Shown: piece after piece, positions 14,926 through 22,014 of the stretch
How positions within the stretch are numbered: the stretch's first letter is position 1
Layout: the number at the start of each line of letters is the position of its first letter
Origin: Luteitalea sp.
Lineage (GTDB): Bacteria > Acidobacteriota > Vicinamibacteria > Vicinamibacterales > Vicinamibacteraceae
NCBI GenBank assembly: GCA_009377605.1
Contig: WHTT01000070.1
Span: 1-33,601, forward strand
Direction: 5' to 3'
Length of the DNA: 33,601 bases
Made by a program: the position numbers and the translations under genes
Notes under the pieces: generated by a model
What the model saw: the letters and a program-made list of their open reading frames with translations, nothing else
Database searches by the model: none
Told to the model about the DNA's origin: nothing

Positions 14926-17900
14926 AGGATTACGAAACGGCACCATCACGACCATCCTCTGTCCGCTGCTGGCCACTCGCCGCATCGGTCGTGATGTTCC
15001 TCGTGCTGGGCTTGGCGGTGCCTGCCGTGGCACAAGAGGCAGCGCCCGCTGACGCAGAAAAGGCGGGCAAGAAGGCTGTGTCCGTAAGCGAGCTGGAAGC
15101 CGCGATCAAGCGCGATCCGAATGACGCCAAGCTCTACGTCGCCCTCGGGCTCGTGTATTGGAACCGCGATGACTATGCGCGCGCCGTGAAGACGTTCCAG
15201 CAGGCCGTCAAAGTGGACCCAGACTCTGCGGAGGCACACAACTGGCTTGGGGTTGCCCTCTTGGAGAAAGCGGATCTGCCCCGTGGCATTGCGGAGCTCC
15301 GAAAAGCGATCGCCTTGGATCCGAAGCATGGGCGGGCCTACAGCAACCTGGGCACAGCGCTGGCCAAGAGCGGCAAGGCTGATGAAGCCGTAGAGATTTT
15401 TCAGAAAGCGCTCGCATTGGAGCCGAATAGCTTGGCTGCGCATCTGAACTTGGGCATGGCCCTGCGCGACACGGGGGATCTCGAAGGCGCGCTGAAGCAT
15501 CTGCGGCATGTCGCCGACGCCGACGCGAACAACGCCGGCAGTCACTACGAGCTCGCGCAGACGCTGCGCCAGAGTGGTGATCTCGCAGGCGCCATCGCAT
15601 CGTTCGAGAAGGCGATCGAGATCGAGCCGGAGCTGCGCGAAGGCTACTATGGGCTGGGCGTTGCCTTGAAGCAGCAGAACGCTGCCATGCGAGAGCCGCG
15701 TCCCTCGGTGACGAGCGCTGCAGACGATGTGTACAAGGAGGCGGAGACAGCGGCGGGGCGCGGTGATCTGAGCGCGGCGCGCGAGCAGCTGACCAAGGCG
15801 CTCGACCTAGACGAGGAGCACGCGGAAGCGCGCAACCTGCTGGGCTACATTCTCGGCCAGCAGGGGGATCTGGATGACGCAATCACGCACTTGGAAAAGG
15901 CGGTTGCGCTCCGGCCCAAGTTTGGCGACGCGCACTACAATCTGGGCGTGGCGCTGTGGTACAGCGCCTCCAGAGAGAGGGCCCTGAGCGAGCTCCAGAA
16001 AAGCGTCGAGCTCAATCCCGCCGCCGGCGCGAGCCACGCCTTTCTCGGAACGGTACTCCGCGAAACGGGTGATTTTGCGGCTGCGCGAGCGAGCCTGCAG
16101 CGCGCCATCGCCCTATTGCCGCCGACCGCCGCCATCTACGTCGACCTCGGTATCACATATCTGGGCGCAGGTGAGCTCGAGAAGGCGCTGGGACAGCTTC
16201 ACGCCGGCCTGAATCTCCCGTCCCCAGCGCGTCCCACGCCCGACTGGGAACGTGCCATCGCCGGCCTTCGCCAAGCGCTCGTCGACAACCCGAAACAGGC
16301 GGAGGCACACAACGTCCTGGGGCTTCTGCTCGGCCAAGCCGGAGCTGGCAGCAACGACGTGGCGGCGGCGTTCCGCGAAGCCATCCGACTGCGTCCGGAC
16401 TTCGCGGAAGCGCACAACAACCTGGGGCTCGTGCTGATCCAATCGGGCGACGACAATGCCGGCATCGCAGCGCTCCGTGAGGCGGTGCGGATCAGCCCGA
16501 ATTACGCGGAGGCGCGCACCAACCTGGGCGCAGCGCTCACACCGACCGACGCTGAACAGGCCATCGGCGAGCTGGAGAAGGCGGTGGCGCTGGCGCCCAA
16601 CTCGGTCAAGGCGCGTTTCAATCTTGCGACGGCATACGGTGCCAGTCCTACGCGTGGCCCTGCGAAAGAGATCGAGCAGTTGCAGAAGGCCATCGCGCTC
16701 GACCCGAAGTTCGCTCGCGCCCATGTGGCCCTGGGCAAAGCGCTGCTCCGGGACGGCAAGGTCACCGAAGCACTCGAGACGCTCGAGGAAGCGAGTCGGC
16801 TGGAGCCAGAGAATGGCGAAGCCCACTATCAACGTGGCCTGGCCCTGGCGCGGGCGGGACGTAAGGAGGAAGCGACGGCGGCGCTCGAGAAGGGCCGCAA
16901 GCTGGTCGCCGCTGACAATCGCAGCCAGACTGCAAATTTGGACATCGCCGAGGGCCGCGCTGCGTTGGAACAGGGCGATCTGGAGCAAGCGGCGGCTACG
17001 TTCCGTCGAGCGATCCGACTCCAACCCAAGTCTTCCGAAGCGCAGCGCTATCTCGGAGCCGTGTTGGAGAAGCAAGGCAACACCGAAGAGGCTTCCGCCG
17101 CGTACCGGAAAGCCCTAGAGCTCAATCCTGCCGACCTGTCTGCAAAGGAGCGCCTCGAAAGCTTGACGAGCACGGTCGCCGACGCCACCACCGGTCCGGA
17201 CGCCTCGGCAAGGCGTTCCTACCCGGACGACCCCAAGCGGATGTCGGAGCTCGAAGGCTACATTCGCGAAGGGAAGTACGAGGAGGTCGCGCCGTTGCTG
17301 GCCGAGTACGTGAAGGAACGCCCGAAGTCTTCCTGGGGGTGGTATGCGCTCGGCTACAGCCTCTTCGCCCAGCAGAAGATCGGTGCATCCATCAAGGCGT
17401 TGGCGCAGTCGCTCGAGCTCGATGTCGAGAACGCAGAGGCGCACAAGATCCTCGGCCGCAATCTGATGATCATCGGGAGATTCGAAGAGGCGCGTGTCGA
17501 GTTCGAGCAGGGCATCCGCTACGCACCAGACTCCGCCGAGCTGCACTACAACCTTGGCAAGCTGTTCTCGATTCAGGATAACTGGGAGCCTGCGCGAAAA
17601 GCATTCGAGGCGGCCGTTCGAATGGATCCATCGTACGTCGAGGCGCTGGATGGCCTCGGGTTCGCGTTGGAAGCGTTGGGAGACGAGGCAGTCGCGGTCA
17701 CAACCTATGAAAAGGCCATCGCGCTGAGCGAGGGACAAGGTGGCAGCTTCACCTCGGCCCACGTGAACCTGAGCGCCCACTACAACCGGACCGGCAATCC
17801 GACAAAGGCGCTCGAATACGCCCGGCGGGCGCTGGAAATCGACCCCAAGTCTCATCCGGCATGGTTTCAAAAGGCGAAGGCAGACGAGCGGGAGAAGCGA

Positions 17901-18131
17901 CTAGACGAGGCGGTCGAGTCGCTGAACCGAGCCATTTCCCTCAATCCGCGAGCGTCCTCTTACTATTACGTTCTGGCGGGTGTCTATCGCCGCCTCGGCA
18001 AGATGGACGAAAGCCAGAAGGCGCTGGAGTCGTTCAAGCGCCTCAGCCAAGAGACGGCCAAGCTGGAAAAAATGCGGCGCAGCGCCGACGATGCCGAGGC
18101 ACGGCCGCGGCCGCCGGGGGGCCAGCGTTGA
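14922..18131 (+). CDS. Large exported tetratricopeptide-repeat protein (TPR2)
   Basis: 1069 aa: a signal peptide (1-38, hydrophobic core then PAVA-QEA), then two long arrays of TPRs, probably more than 20 units, with repeated ALxLxPNxAxAHxNLGxALxxxGxxxEA patterns. Arrays are separated by non-TPR linkers near 262-275 (MREPRPSVTSAADD) and 748-775 (DATTGPDASARRSYPDD). The tail is basic and Pro/Arg-rich. The ATG overlaps the TPR1 stop, and its own TGA overlaps the TTG start of the CRTAC1-1 gene, so three genes are coupled. TPR and CRTAC1 modules commonly co-occur in Acidobacteria and Planctomycetes (recalled, not searched), which suggests that this protein scaffolds the CRTAC1 propellers in the periplasm. 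No catalytic domain is visible. Confidence 0.9.
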   Translation: MKDYETAPSRPSSVRCWPLAASVVMFLVLGLAVPAVAQEAAPADAEKAGKKAVSVSELEAAIKRDPNDAKLYVALGLVYWNRDDYARAVKTFQQAVKVDPDSAEAHNWLGVALLEKADLPRGIAELRKAIALDPKHGRAYSNLGTALAKSGKADEAVEIFQKALALEPNSLAAHLNLGMALRDTGDLEGALKHLRHVADADANNAGSHYELAQTLRQSGDLAGAIASFEKAIEIEPELREGYYGLGVALKQQNAAMREPRPSVTSAADDVYKEAETAAGRGDLSAAREQLTKALDLDEEHAEARNLLGYILGQQGDLDDAITHLEKAVALRPKFGDAHYNLGVALWYSASRERALSELQKSVELNPAAGASHAFLGTVLRETGDFAAARASLQRAIALLPPTAAIYVDLGITYLGAGELEKALGQLHAGLNLPSPARPTPDWERAIAGLRQALVDNPKQAEAHNVLGLLLGQAGAGSNDVAAAFREAIRLRPDFAEAHNNLGLVLIQSGDDNAGIAALREAVRISPNYAEARTNLGAALTPTDAEQAIGELEKAVALAPNSVKARFNLATAYGASPTRGPAKEIEQLQKAIALDPKFARAHVALGKALLRDGKVTEALETLEEASRLEPENGEAHYQRGLALARAGRKEEATAALEKGRKLVAADNRSQTANLDIAEGRAALEQGDLEQAAATFRRAIRLQPKSSEAQRYLGAVLEKQGNTEEASAAYRKALELNPADLSAKERLESLTSTVADATTGPDASARRSYPDDPKRMSELEGYIREGKYEEVAPLLAEYVKERPKSSWGWYALGYSLFAQQKIGASIKALAQSLELDVENAEAHKILGRNLMIIGRFEEARVEFEQGIRYAPDSAELHYNLGKLFSIQDNWEPARKAFEAAVRMDPSYVEALDGLGFALEALGDEAVAVTTYEKAIALSEGQGGSFTSAHVNLSAHYNRTGNPTKALEYARRALEIDPKSHPAWFQKAKADEREKRLDEAVESLNRAISLNPRASSYYYVLAGVYRRLGKMDESQKALESFKRLSQETAKLEKMRRSADDAEARPRPPGGQR

Positions 18132-19963
18132 GTCGCCGTTTCAGCGGCGCCCCATCGCGTCGGCGCTTCCTGCAGATCCTGGGCTCGGCCGCGGCGCTCA
18201 TGCCCGGACTGGGAGTACGCCATAGTCTCGCCGGTCCGCGTTCGCGCTTCGCGCTTCCGCCTCCGCCCTTCGGGCTTCGCCGGACACGTCGGCGAGACGA
18301 GGGCGGTGTCCTGTTCACGGACGTCACGGCCGCGGCTGGCCTGTCGCACGCGGTGAACGTTTCCGGCAGCCCAGACGACAAGCAGTTCCTGCTGGAGGAA
18401 ATGGGCTGTGGCGCGGCGTTCTTCGACTACGACCATGATGGCTGGCTCGACATCTTTCTCGTGAACGGAAGCAGCCTCGACCCGAAGGTGCGGGACAGCA
18501 AGCCTACCAGTTACCTGTTTCACAATAACCGCGACGGCACCTTCACCGACGTCACAGAAAGGGCCGGCTTCACGCACTCGGGCTGGGGCCAGGGGTGTTG
18601 CGTCGGCGATTACGACAACGACGGCTTCGACGATCTGTTCGTCTCGTACTGGGGGCACAATGTGCTCTACCACAACAACGGCGACGGCACGTTTACGGAC
18701 GTCTCCGAAAAGGCCGGGGTCGCGGGATCGGGAGACCGTTGGGGCGCAGGCTGCTGCTTCCTGGATTACGACCGTGACGGTCATCTGGACTTGTTCGTCG
18801 CCAACTACGTGAACTTCGACCCGGCGAAGGCGCCCCGGCCGGGCGAGTCGGCCTACTGTAACTACAATGACATTCCGGTTCCCTGCGGGCCGCTCGGATT
18901 TGCCGGCGGGACGAACATCCTCTATCGCAACCGCGGGGATGGCACGTTCGTCGACGTCTCGGAAGCCTCTGGCATCGCGCATCCACGCGGGCCCTCCTCC
19001 ATGGTGTTCGTTCCGAGCAACTGGCGGCCGACCGGCTCTTACGGAATGGGAGCCGCAGCGGCGGACTTCGACAACGACGGATGGCCAGACATCTACGTGG
19101 CCTGCGACAGCGCGCCCAGCCTGCTGTATCGCAACAATCATGACAGCACGTTCCGCGAGATTGCGGTGCCTGCCGGCTGCGCGCTCGATGAGCACGGCGT
19201 CGCGCTGTCTGGCATGGGCGTGGGCGTGGCCGACTACGACGGTGACGGCTGGCTGGATATCGTGCGGACGAACTTCTCCGAGCAGGTAACCACGCTGTAT
19301 CGAAACTACGGGGACGCGTTCGAGGATGCCAGCATCCGGGCCGGCCTCGGCGTCAATCAACAGTACCTTGGCTTCGGCGTGGACTTCTTCGACTTCGACA
19401 ACGACGGTTGGAAGGACATCTTCGTCGCCAATGGCCACGTGTACGCGCAGCTCGCCGATCGCAAGCTGCACATCACGTACCGGCAGCCGAAGGTGCTCTA
19501 CCGCAATCTGGGCGACGGCCGCTTCCGTGACGTGTCCGCGAGCGCTGGCGCGGCAATCCGCGCAGCCAACCTCGGTCGCGGTTGTGCGTTCGGCGATTTC
19601 GGCAACGACGGCGACCTGGACGTGATCGTGAACAACCTGGATGGACCGCCGACGCTGCTGCGCAACGACGGCGGGAACGAGAACCATTGGATCTCGATCA
19701 AATGCGTCGGTACCCGCTCGAATCGCTCGGCCATCGGCGCGCGCGTGAAGGTCACCAGCGGCGAGCGGAGCCAGATCGCCGAAGTCATGAGCGGTTCGAG
19801 CTACTATTCACAGAATGACCTTCGTCTCCACTTCGGGCTGGGCCGTGCGAGCAAAGCGGATCTGGTGGAGATCAGCTGGCCGTCCGGTGAGAAGGAAACG
19901 CTCAAGGATCTGCCCGGGAATCGGAGGCTCACCATCCGGGAGACCAAGGGGATCATTGGGTAG
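18128..19963 (+). CDS. CRTAC1 family protein 1 (FG-GAP propeller plus ASPIC/UnbV), Tat-type signal
   Basis: About 611 aa. The frame is open back to 17861 inside TPR2, but TTG 18128, overlapping the TPR2 stop as TTGA, places a textbook twin-arginine motif at the N-terminus: SRRRFLQ (10-16), followed by a hydrophobic LGSAAALMPGLG. Seven DxDxDGxxD-type calcium loops follow (DYDHDGWLD, DYDNDGFDD, DYDRDGHLD, DFDNDGWPD, DYDGDGWLD, DFDNDGWKD and a degenerate DFGNDGDLD), consistent with a seven-bladed propeller. The C-terminal ASPIC/UnbV domain has SNRSAIGARV. A Cys pair, C-x8-CGP, lies in YCNYNDIPVPCGP. Residues about 37-58 are a repeat-derived Arg/Pro linker. The biochemical role of the family is unknown; relatives include UnbV of enediyne clusters. 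The stop TAG is part of a GGTAGGG repeat. Confidence 0.87.
   Translation: MSRRFSGAPSRRRFLQILGSAAALMPGLGVRHSLAGPRSRFALPPPPFGLRRTRRRDEGGVLFTDVTAAAGLSHAVNVSGSPDDKQFLLEEMGCGAAFFDYDHDGWLDIFLVNGSSLDPKVRDSKPTSYLFHNNRDGTFTDVTERAGFTHSGWGQGCCVGDYDNDGFDDLFVSYWGHNVLYHNNGDGTFTDVSEKAGVAGSGDRWGAGCCFLDYDRDGHLDLFVANYVNFDPAKAPRPGESAYCNYNDIPVPCGPLGFAGGTNILYRNRGDGTFVDVSEASGIAHPRGPSSMVFVPSNWRPTGSYGMGAAAADFDNDGWPDIYVACDSAPSLLYRNNHDSTFREIAVPAGCALDEHGVALSGMGVGVADYDGDGWLDIVRTNFSEQVTTLYRNYGDAFEDASIRAGLGVNQQYLGFGVDFFDFDNDGWKDIFVANGHVYAQLADRKLHITYRQPKVLYRNLGDGRFRDVSASAGAAIRAANLGRGCAFGDFGNDGDLDVIVNNLDGPPTLLRNDGGNENHWISIKCVGTRSNRSAIGARVKVTSGERSQIAEVMSGSSYYSQNDLRLHFGLGRASKADLVEISWPSGEKETLKDLPGNRRLTIRETKGIIG
18238..18295. 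repeat. Intragenic copy of a GC-rich interspersed repeat
   Basis: This stretch, just after the Tat signal of CRTAC1-1, has CGTTCGCGCTTCGCGCT at the left and GGACACGTCGGCGA at the right. It resembles intergenic 20037-20081 (CGTTCGCGCCTTCGCGCT and GGACAGGTCGGCGA). It encodes a Pro/Arg-rich linker containing FALPPPPFGLRRTRRR. Confidence 0.55.
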
Positions 19964-20093
19964 GGCGCCCCGGGTAGGGCGCCCCGGGTAGGGCCCGCCT
20001 CGCCGAGGCGGCCGTTGGAGAAACCGCGACCACGGCGCGTTCGCGCCTTCGCGCTCCGCGCTACGGCGGACAGGTCGGCGAATGCGCCCTACC
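19958..20093. repeat. Repeat cluster: GGGTAGGGCGCCCC tandem copies plus double hairpin
   Basis: GGGTAGGGCGCCCC occurs twice in exact tandem (19958-19971, 19972-19985) and a third partial copy leads into a CCGCCTCGCCGAGGCGG hairpin at about 19994-20012. A longer module starts with GGCGCGTTCG (20035) and ends CGAATGCGCCCTACC (20093). The first copy supplies the TAG stop (19961-19963) of CRTAC1-1. The cluster fills most of the 157-bp gap before CRTAC1-2 and contains no gene. Confidence 0.85.
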
Positions 20094-20120
20094 TTCGTGC
20101 GGACCATTGGAGACAGCTAG

Positions 20121-21911
20121 ATGCGGGCGTGGGCGTTGGCGTGTGGGTTGATCTTGATTCTCGCCGAGGGCACCTTGGGTGGAGACGCGCCGCCGGGCGG
20201 TTCGCTGCACGGCGCGCTCGGCGAGCGCGCCCTACCTTTGCCGGATATTCAGTTCACCGACGTCACGCAGAAGCTCGGCATCGACTTCACCCACGAGAGC
20301 TCGGCCACGTCGAACAAGTACCTCATCGAGACCATGGGCGGCGGTGTGGCGCTGCTGGATTACGACAATGATGGCCGTCTGGACGTCTTCTTCACGAACG
20401 GCGCGAGGATCGACGACGCACAGCCGCCCGGCAAGCGCCCCGACAAAGCGGACCGGCAATTCTGGAACCGGCTGTACCATCAAAACGAGGATGGCACCTT
20501 TACCGATGAGTCGCAGAGCGCCGGTCTCACCGGCATGCCGCAGGGCTACTACGGTATGGGCGTCGCCGTGGGCGATTACGACAACGACGGCTTCCAAGAT
20601 CTCTACATCACCAATTACGACGGCAACACCCTCTACCGCAACGACGGCGATGGCACCTTCACCGATGTCACCAAGCGCGCCGGCGTTGCCGCCAGCGGGT
20701 GGAGCGCGAGCGCCGGATTCTTCGATTACGACAACGACGGGGCGCTCGATCTTTTTGTGACGCGCTACGTGGATTGGACGTTCCAGAACAACGGCTACTG
20801 CGGCGAAAAGAAGCAGGGATACCGCGCCTACTGTCATCCCGACAACTACGAGGGTGTCAGCAACATCCTGTATCACAACAACGGCGATGGCACCTTTGCA
20901 GACGTCTCCTCGAAGGCCGGGATTGCGGACGCCATCGGCAAGGGCCTCGGCGTCTCGTTCGCCGACTACAACAATGACGGCTTCGTGGATATATACGTGG
21001 CCAACGACTCCGTGCAGTCGTTTCTCTTCGAGAACAACGGCGACGGCACGTTCACGGAAATCGGCTTGCTGGCAGGAGTGGGCTTCAATGAGGAGGGGCG
21101 AACGTTCGCCGGGATGGGTGTGGACTCTGCCGACTACGACAACGACGGTCATCCAGACATCTTCGTCACGGATCTGTCGAACGAGCGCTACCGGCTGTTC
21201 CGCCACAATGGAGACGGCAGCTTCCGGGATGTCACGCACACGACCGGCGTCGGCGGCGCCACGCAGCTCTTCTCGGGCTGGAGCACGCGCTTTTTCGACT
21301 ATGACAACGATGGCTGGAAGGATATCTTCGTGGCGCAGTCACACGTGATGGATACAATCGAGAAGACTTCACCCAATCTGAGATACCTGCAGCCGCCGCT
21401 GTTGCTCCGCAATGAGTCCGGACGCTTCGTCAGGGTGGAGCCCGGCAAGGTCTTTCAACAAGACTGGGCTGGTCGCGGCGCCGCCTTCGGCGACCTGGAC
21501 AATGACGGGGACATCGACGTGGTGGTCGGCAACGTGGGCCAAAGGGCGTTCGTGCTCAGGAATGACGGCGGGAATCGCCGGCACTGGCTCGAGATCCGAA
21601 CGGTTGGCAAGAAGTCCAACCGCGATGGGATCGGATGCCGGGTGACGGTGGTATCCGCATCTGGGTTGACTCAGCACTTCACCATCAAGACGGCGGTCGG
21701 GTACCTCTCGGCCAGCGACAAGCGGCTCCTGGTCGGCCTCGGCAACGATGCCACGGCCAAGCGCGTCGAGATCCGCTGGCCGTCTGGCATCGTCCAGACA
21801 TTCGACGATGTCGAGGCCGGACGAACCTTGGTCGCAACCGAGCCGGCGGGTTCGACAGCCTCCGGGCAAGACCGAGAGCACGGCGCATTCGGCGAACGCG
21901 CCCTACCGTAG
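20121..21911 (+). CDS. CRTAC1 family protein 2 (FG-GAP propeller plus ASPIC/UnbV), Sec-type signal
   Basis: 596 aa. The N-terminus is a short Sec-like signal (MRAWALACGLILILAEG) without a twin-arginine motif, unlike its two paralogues. Seven calcium loops are present: DYDNDGRLD, DYDNDGFQD, DYDNDGALD, DYNNDGFVD, DYDNDGHPD, DYDNDGWKD and DLDNDGDID. An ASPIC/UnbV domain follows (SNRDGIGCRVTV...). The Cys pair is more widely spaced, C-x10-C (YCGEKKQGYRAYCHP). Residues 31-39 and the last nine residues are the same repeat-encoded peptide, GA[LF]GERALP, so both ends have been extended by copies of a genomic repeat. The gene lies 157 bp after CRTAC1-1 and 103 bp before CRTAC1-3, with repeats in both gaps. 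The ligand or substrate is unknown. Confidence 0.88.
   Translation: MRAWALACGLILILAEGTLGGDAPPGGSLHGALGERALPLPDIQFTDVTQKLGIDFTHESSATSNKYLIETMGGGVALLDYDNDGRLDVFFTNGARIDDAQPPGKRPDKADRQFWNRLYHQNEDGTFTDESQSAGLTGMPQGYYGMGVAVGDYDNDGFQDLYITNYDGNTLYRNDGDGTFTDVTKRAGVAASGWSASAGFFDYDNDGALDLFVTRYVDWTFQNNGYCGEKKQGYRAYCHPDNYEGVSNILYHNNGDGTFADVSSKAGIADAIGKGLGVSFADYNNDGFVDIYVANDSVQSFLFENNGDGTFTEIGLLAGVGFNEEGRTFAGMGVDSADYDNDGHPDIFVTDLSNERYRLFRHNGDGSFRDVTHTTGVGGATQLFSGWSTRFFDYDNDGWKDIFVAQSHVMDTIEKTSPNLRYLQPPLLLRNESGRFVRVEPGKVFQQDWAGRGAAFGDLDNDGDIDVVVGNVGQRAFVLRNDGGNRRHWLEIRTVGKKSNRDGIGCRVTVVSASGLTQHFTIKTAVGYLSASDKRLLVGLGNDATAKRVEIRWPSGIVQTFDDVEAGRTLVATEPAGSTASGQDREHGAFGERALP
20211..20236. repeat. Intragenic hairpin GGCGCGCTC-GGC-GAGCGCGCC plus CTACC
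   Basis: A perfect 9-3-9 inverted repeat (20211-20231) followed by CTACC is identical in design to the second hairpin of the intergenic GTAGGG...CCCTAC elements. It is read in frame as GALGERALP (residues 31-39 of CRTAC1-2), immediately after the signal peptide. Confidence 0.9.
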
Positions 21912-21972
21912 ACAACGGTAGGCCGCCTCGCCCGCAGGCGATGGTAGGGCCGTCCTCACCGAGGCGGCCGGT
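21882..21972. repeat. Repeat cluster at and after the CRTAC1-2 stop
   Basis: GGCGCATTCGGCGAACGCGCC (21882-21902) plus CTACC encodes the C-terminal GAFGERALP and runs into the TAG at 21909-21911. Two further GGTAGG-led, partly degenerate GCCGCCTCG...CGAGGCGGC modules continue to 21972, where the heptad array begins. Confidence 0.85.
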
Positions 21973-22014
21973 AACTCAAAACTCACGACTCACAACTCAC
22001 AACTCACAACGCTC
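21973..22014. repeat. Heptanucleotide tandem array AACTCAC ending at a start codon
   Basis: Six consecutive 7-bp units (AACTCAA, AACTCAC, GACTCAC, AACTCAC, AACTCAC, AACGCTC) end exactly at ATG 22015. The array occupies the position where a Shine-Dalgarno sequence would be, and no purine-rich box is present. The unit matches the AACTCAT array at 1254-1279 at six of seven positions. Confidence 0.9.

Noticed and set aside
17861-18127. Upstream extension of CRTAC1-1 into TPR2
   Set aside because: This stretch is the TPR2 gene in another frame. TTG 18128 gives a clean Tat signal and stop-start overlap.
17984-19687. Long antisense frame of 567 codons opposite CRTAC1-1, with similar ones at 20232-21239 and 22345-23784
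   Set aside because: They are low-complexity Val/Ala/His-rich readings of the periodic Asp/Gly calcium-loop codons on the other strand, have no recognisable family, and all lie opposite well-supported genes.
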